A DNA stretch of 64,000 bases from Varroa destructor. Its lineage: Eukaryota; Arthropoda; Arachnida; Mesostigmata; Varroidae. This document shows positions 62,931 to 64,000 of the stretch, piece after piece. The translations under genes and the position numbers were made by a program. Position 1 is the stretch's first letter; each line of letters begins with the position of its first letter. The notes under the pieces are model-generated. The model had not been told where the DNA came from, ran no database searches, and was given only the letters and a program-made list of their open reading frames with translations. The stretch lies in assembly GCF_002443255.2 (NCBI RefSeq), contig NW_019211454.1, positions 37,939,719 to 38,003,718 of the forward strand, written 5' to 3'.

Positions 62931-64000
62931 CACATTATGAGTTGAACATGCGTAGCTATTACCCAGGTTAGCAACGCCAACAACGGTACTAAATGGAGAG
63001 AAAATCGATAGAATAAGCAGCACTATACAAATGGCAACAGTTTCGTATAAGCTTACCATTTTATTAGTAGGGTTCTATTACGACACTCGAGCCGCGTTAA
63101 GCTATTGAGTATTTAGGCCCACAACTCGTAAAAGCTAGCCACACGCACGGGGGATTCCACAAAACCTAACTTAGGTCAAATACTGCTACTGACTTAGCGC
63201 ATGTTTCACTAGAACCTATTTCAACCAGCGCTACAGCTAAGAGGTCGGGTTAGGAAATTACCTGAGCCATTGCACGCCGTGACGCATCTCTGCCTGGAAA
63301 GACAGCCAGACCATACTGAGTTAAGGCGAGTATTTGAAAAGCTACAAAAATGCAGCCAACAAAATTTAAAATAAAAATGATGCTTCTGAAAGTAAATGTT
63401 GTCAGACGTAACCTATAAATAACAGTACCAAATCCTGAGACTCAAGCCTTTTCGAGTCTCACCTTGGAGGTTCGCTCATTGTTTCCAACGACAACTGCGA
63501 AGGAATTAAATCGACGGGATACGAAATATATCGACACACGAAGAGAGCTCAGAGCTGACTTAACGAACCCTGTGATGATGTTAGAGTTGCAGTACTCGAG
63601 TACTCTTTAGAAGCTATTTAAGGAGAGATGGACGGTAAAACCTAACCGCTTTAGTTTTTTAGTACATAGTAAATTTCTGCGATTCGTTTATGAAGGTTGC
63701 TAGAATCCTAAATGCAATTTTTGCGTCTGCAGAAGCACGGGAAGTAACGAAAATCATCGCTCCGTTCTATCTATATAACGACACATGGAACAGCTCATAG
63801 CCTGCGAATTATTGGCAAGTAGGTTTTTAGGCTACCTAGCGGATGCAGAAACCGTCTCTGACCCAAATGATTGAGTTTAGCTGGCCGTCCCGCCGGCCAA
63901 ATAAGTGGTGCAAGGATACACGCCGTACGTGCAGTGTCCGTCGATGTGGGGAAGGTGTTTGACTGAGTCGATAAACAAACTAAAAAAAAATACTTTGATG
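62931..64000. other. No assigned gene after the mariner relic
   Basis: The end of the mariner element must lie near the start of this stretch, but no terminal repeat could be matched. Nothing else is seen. Confidence 0.5.

Overview
This window is animal nuclear DNA. Coding sequence is short, split by GT-AG introns of about 50 bp to several kb, and sparse. The rest is AT-rich, with microsatellites ((AT)n, (CT)n, (ATG)n, (GCCT)n), tRNA-like SINE-type relics and a dead mariner transposon. There is no operon layout, no ribosome-binding-site pattern and no bacterial or viral gene set. An arthropod, possibly a mite or tick, fits the base composition, intron sizes and mariner type, but this is inference, and I recognise no gene well enough to name the species.

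The best-supported gene lies on the + strand. Six exons at 16139-16326, 21926-22118, 22442-22555, 23606-23734, 25045-25460 and 25675-25853 join in phase at every junction and end in TAA. They encode the last 405 residues of a larger Ser/Gln-rich, mostly disordered protein with two helical segments near its C-terminus. Its 5' exons are not identified. A splice-flanked exon at 3321-3388 (Cys-Pro-rich, faintly like a SUEL/galactose-lectin start) could belong to it or to another gene.

The 5.6-kb intron between its first two visible exons holds what looks like a nested, opposite-strand gene (20229-21229, minus). The model has four short exons, some junctions firm and some not.

From 26 to 45 kb I see little beyond simple repeats, palindromes, a BED-finger-like ORF (30.3 kb), a long minus-strand ORF (28 kb) and a tRNA-like relic (43.4 kb). 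Between 46 and 50.2 kb are several candidate small secreted proteins. The best is a spliced gene at 49566-50170 with four N-glycosylation sequons, whose last reading frame runs through an (AT)27 microsatellite and would encode an Ile-Tyr repeat. A candidate terminal exon lies at 58866-59114 and a second tRNA-like relic at 59.6 kb. A mariner transposase fossil at 62.37-62.93 kb keeps two catalytic Asp positions but has Thr at the third.

All gene calls come from reading splice sites, frames and protein-like composition by eye. Apart from the six-exon gene and the mariner relic they should be treated as hypotheses.
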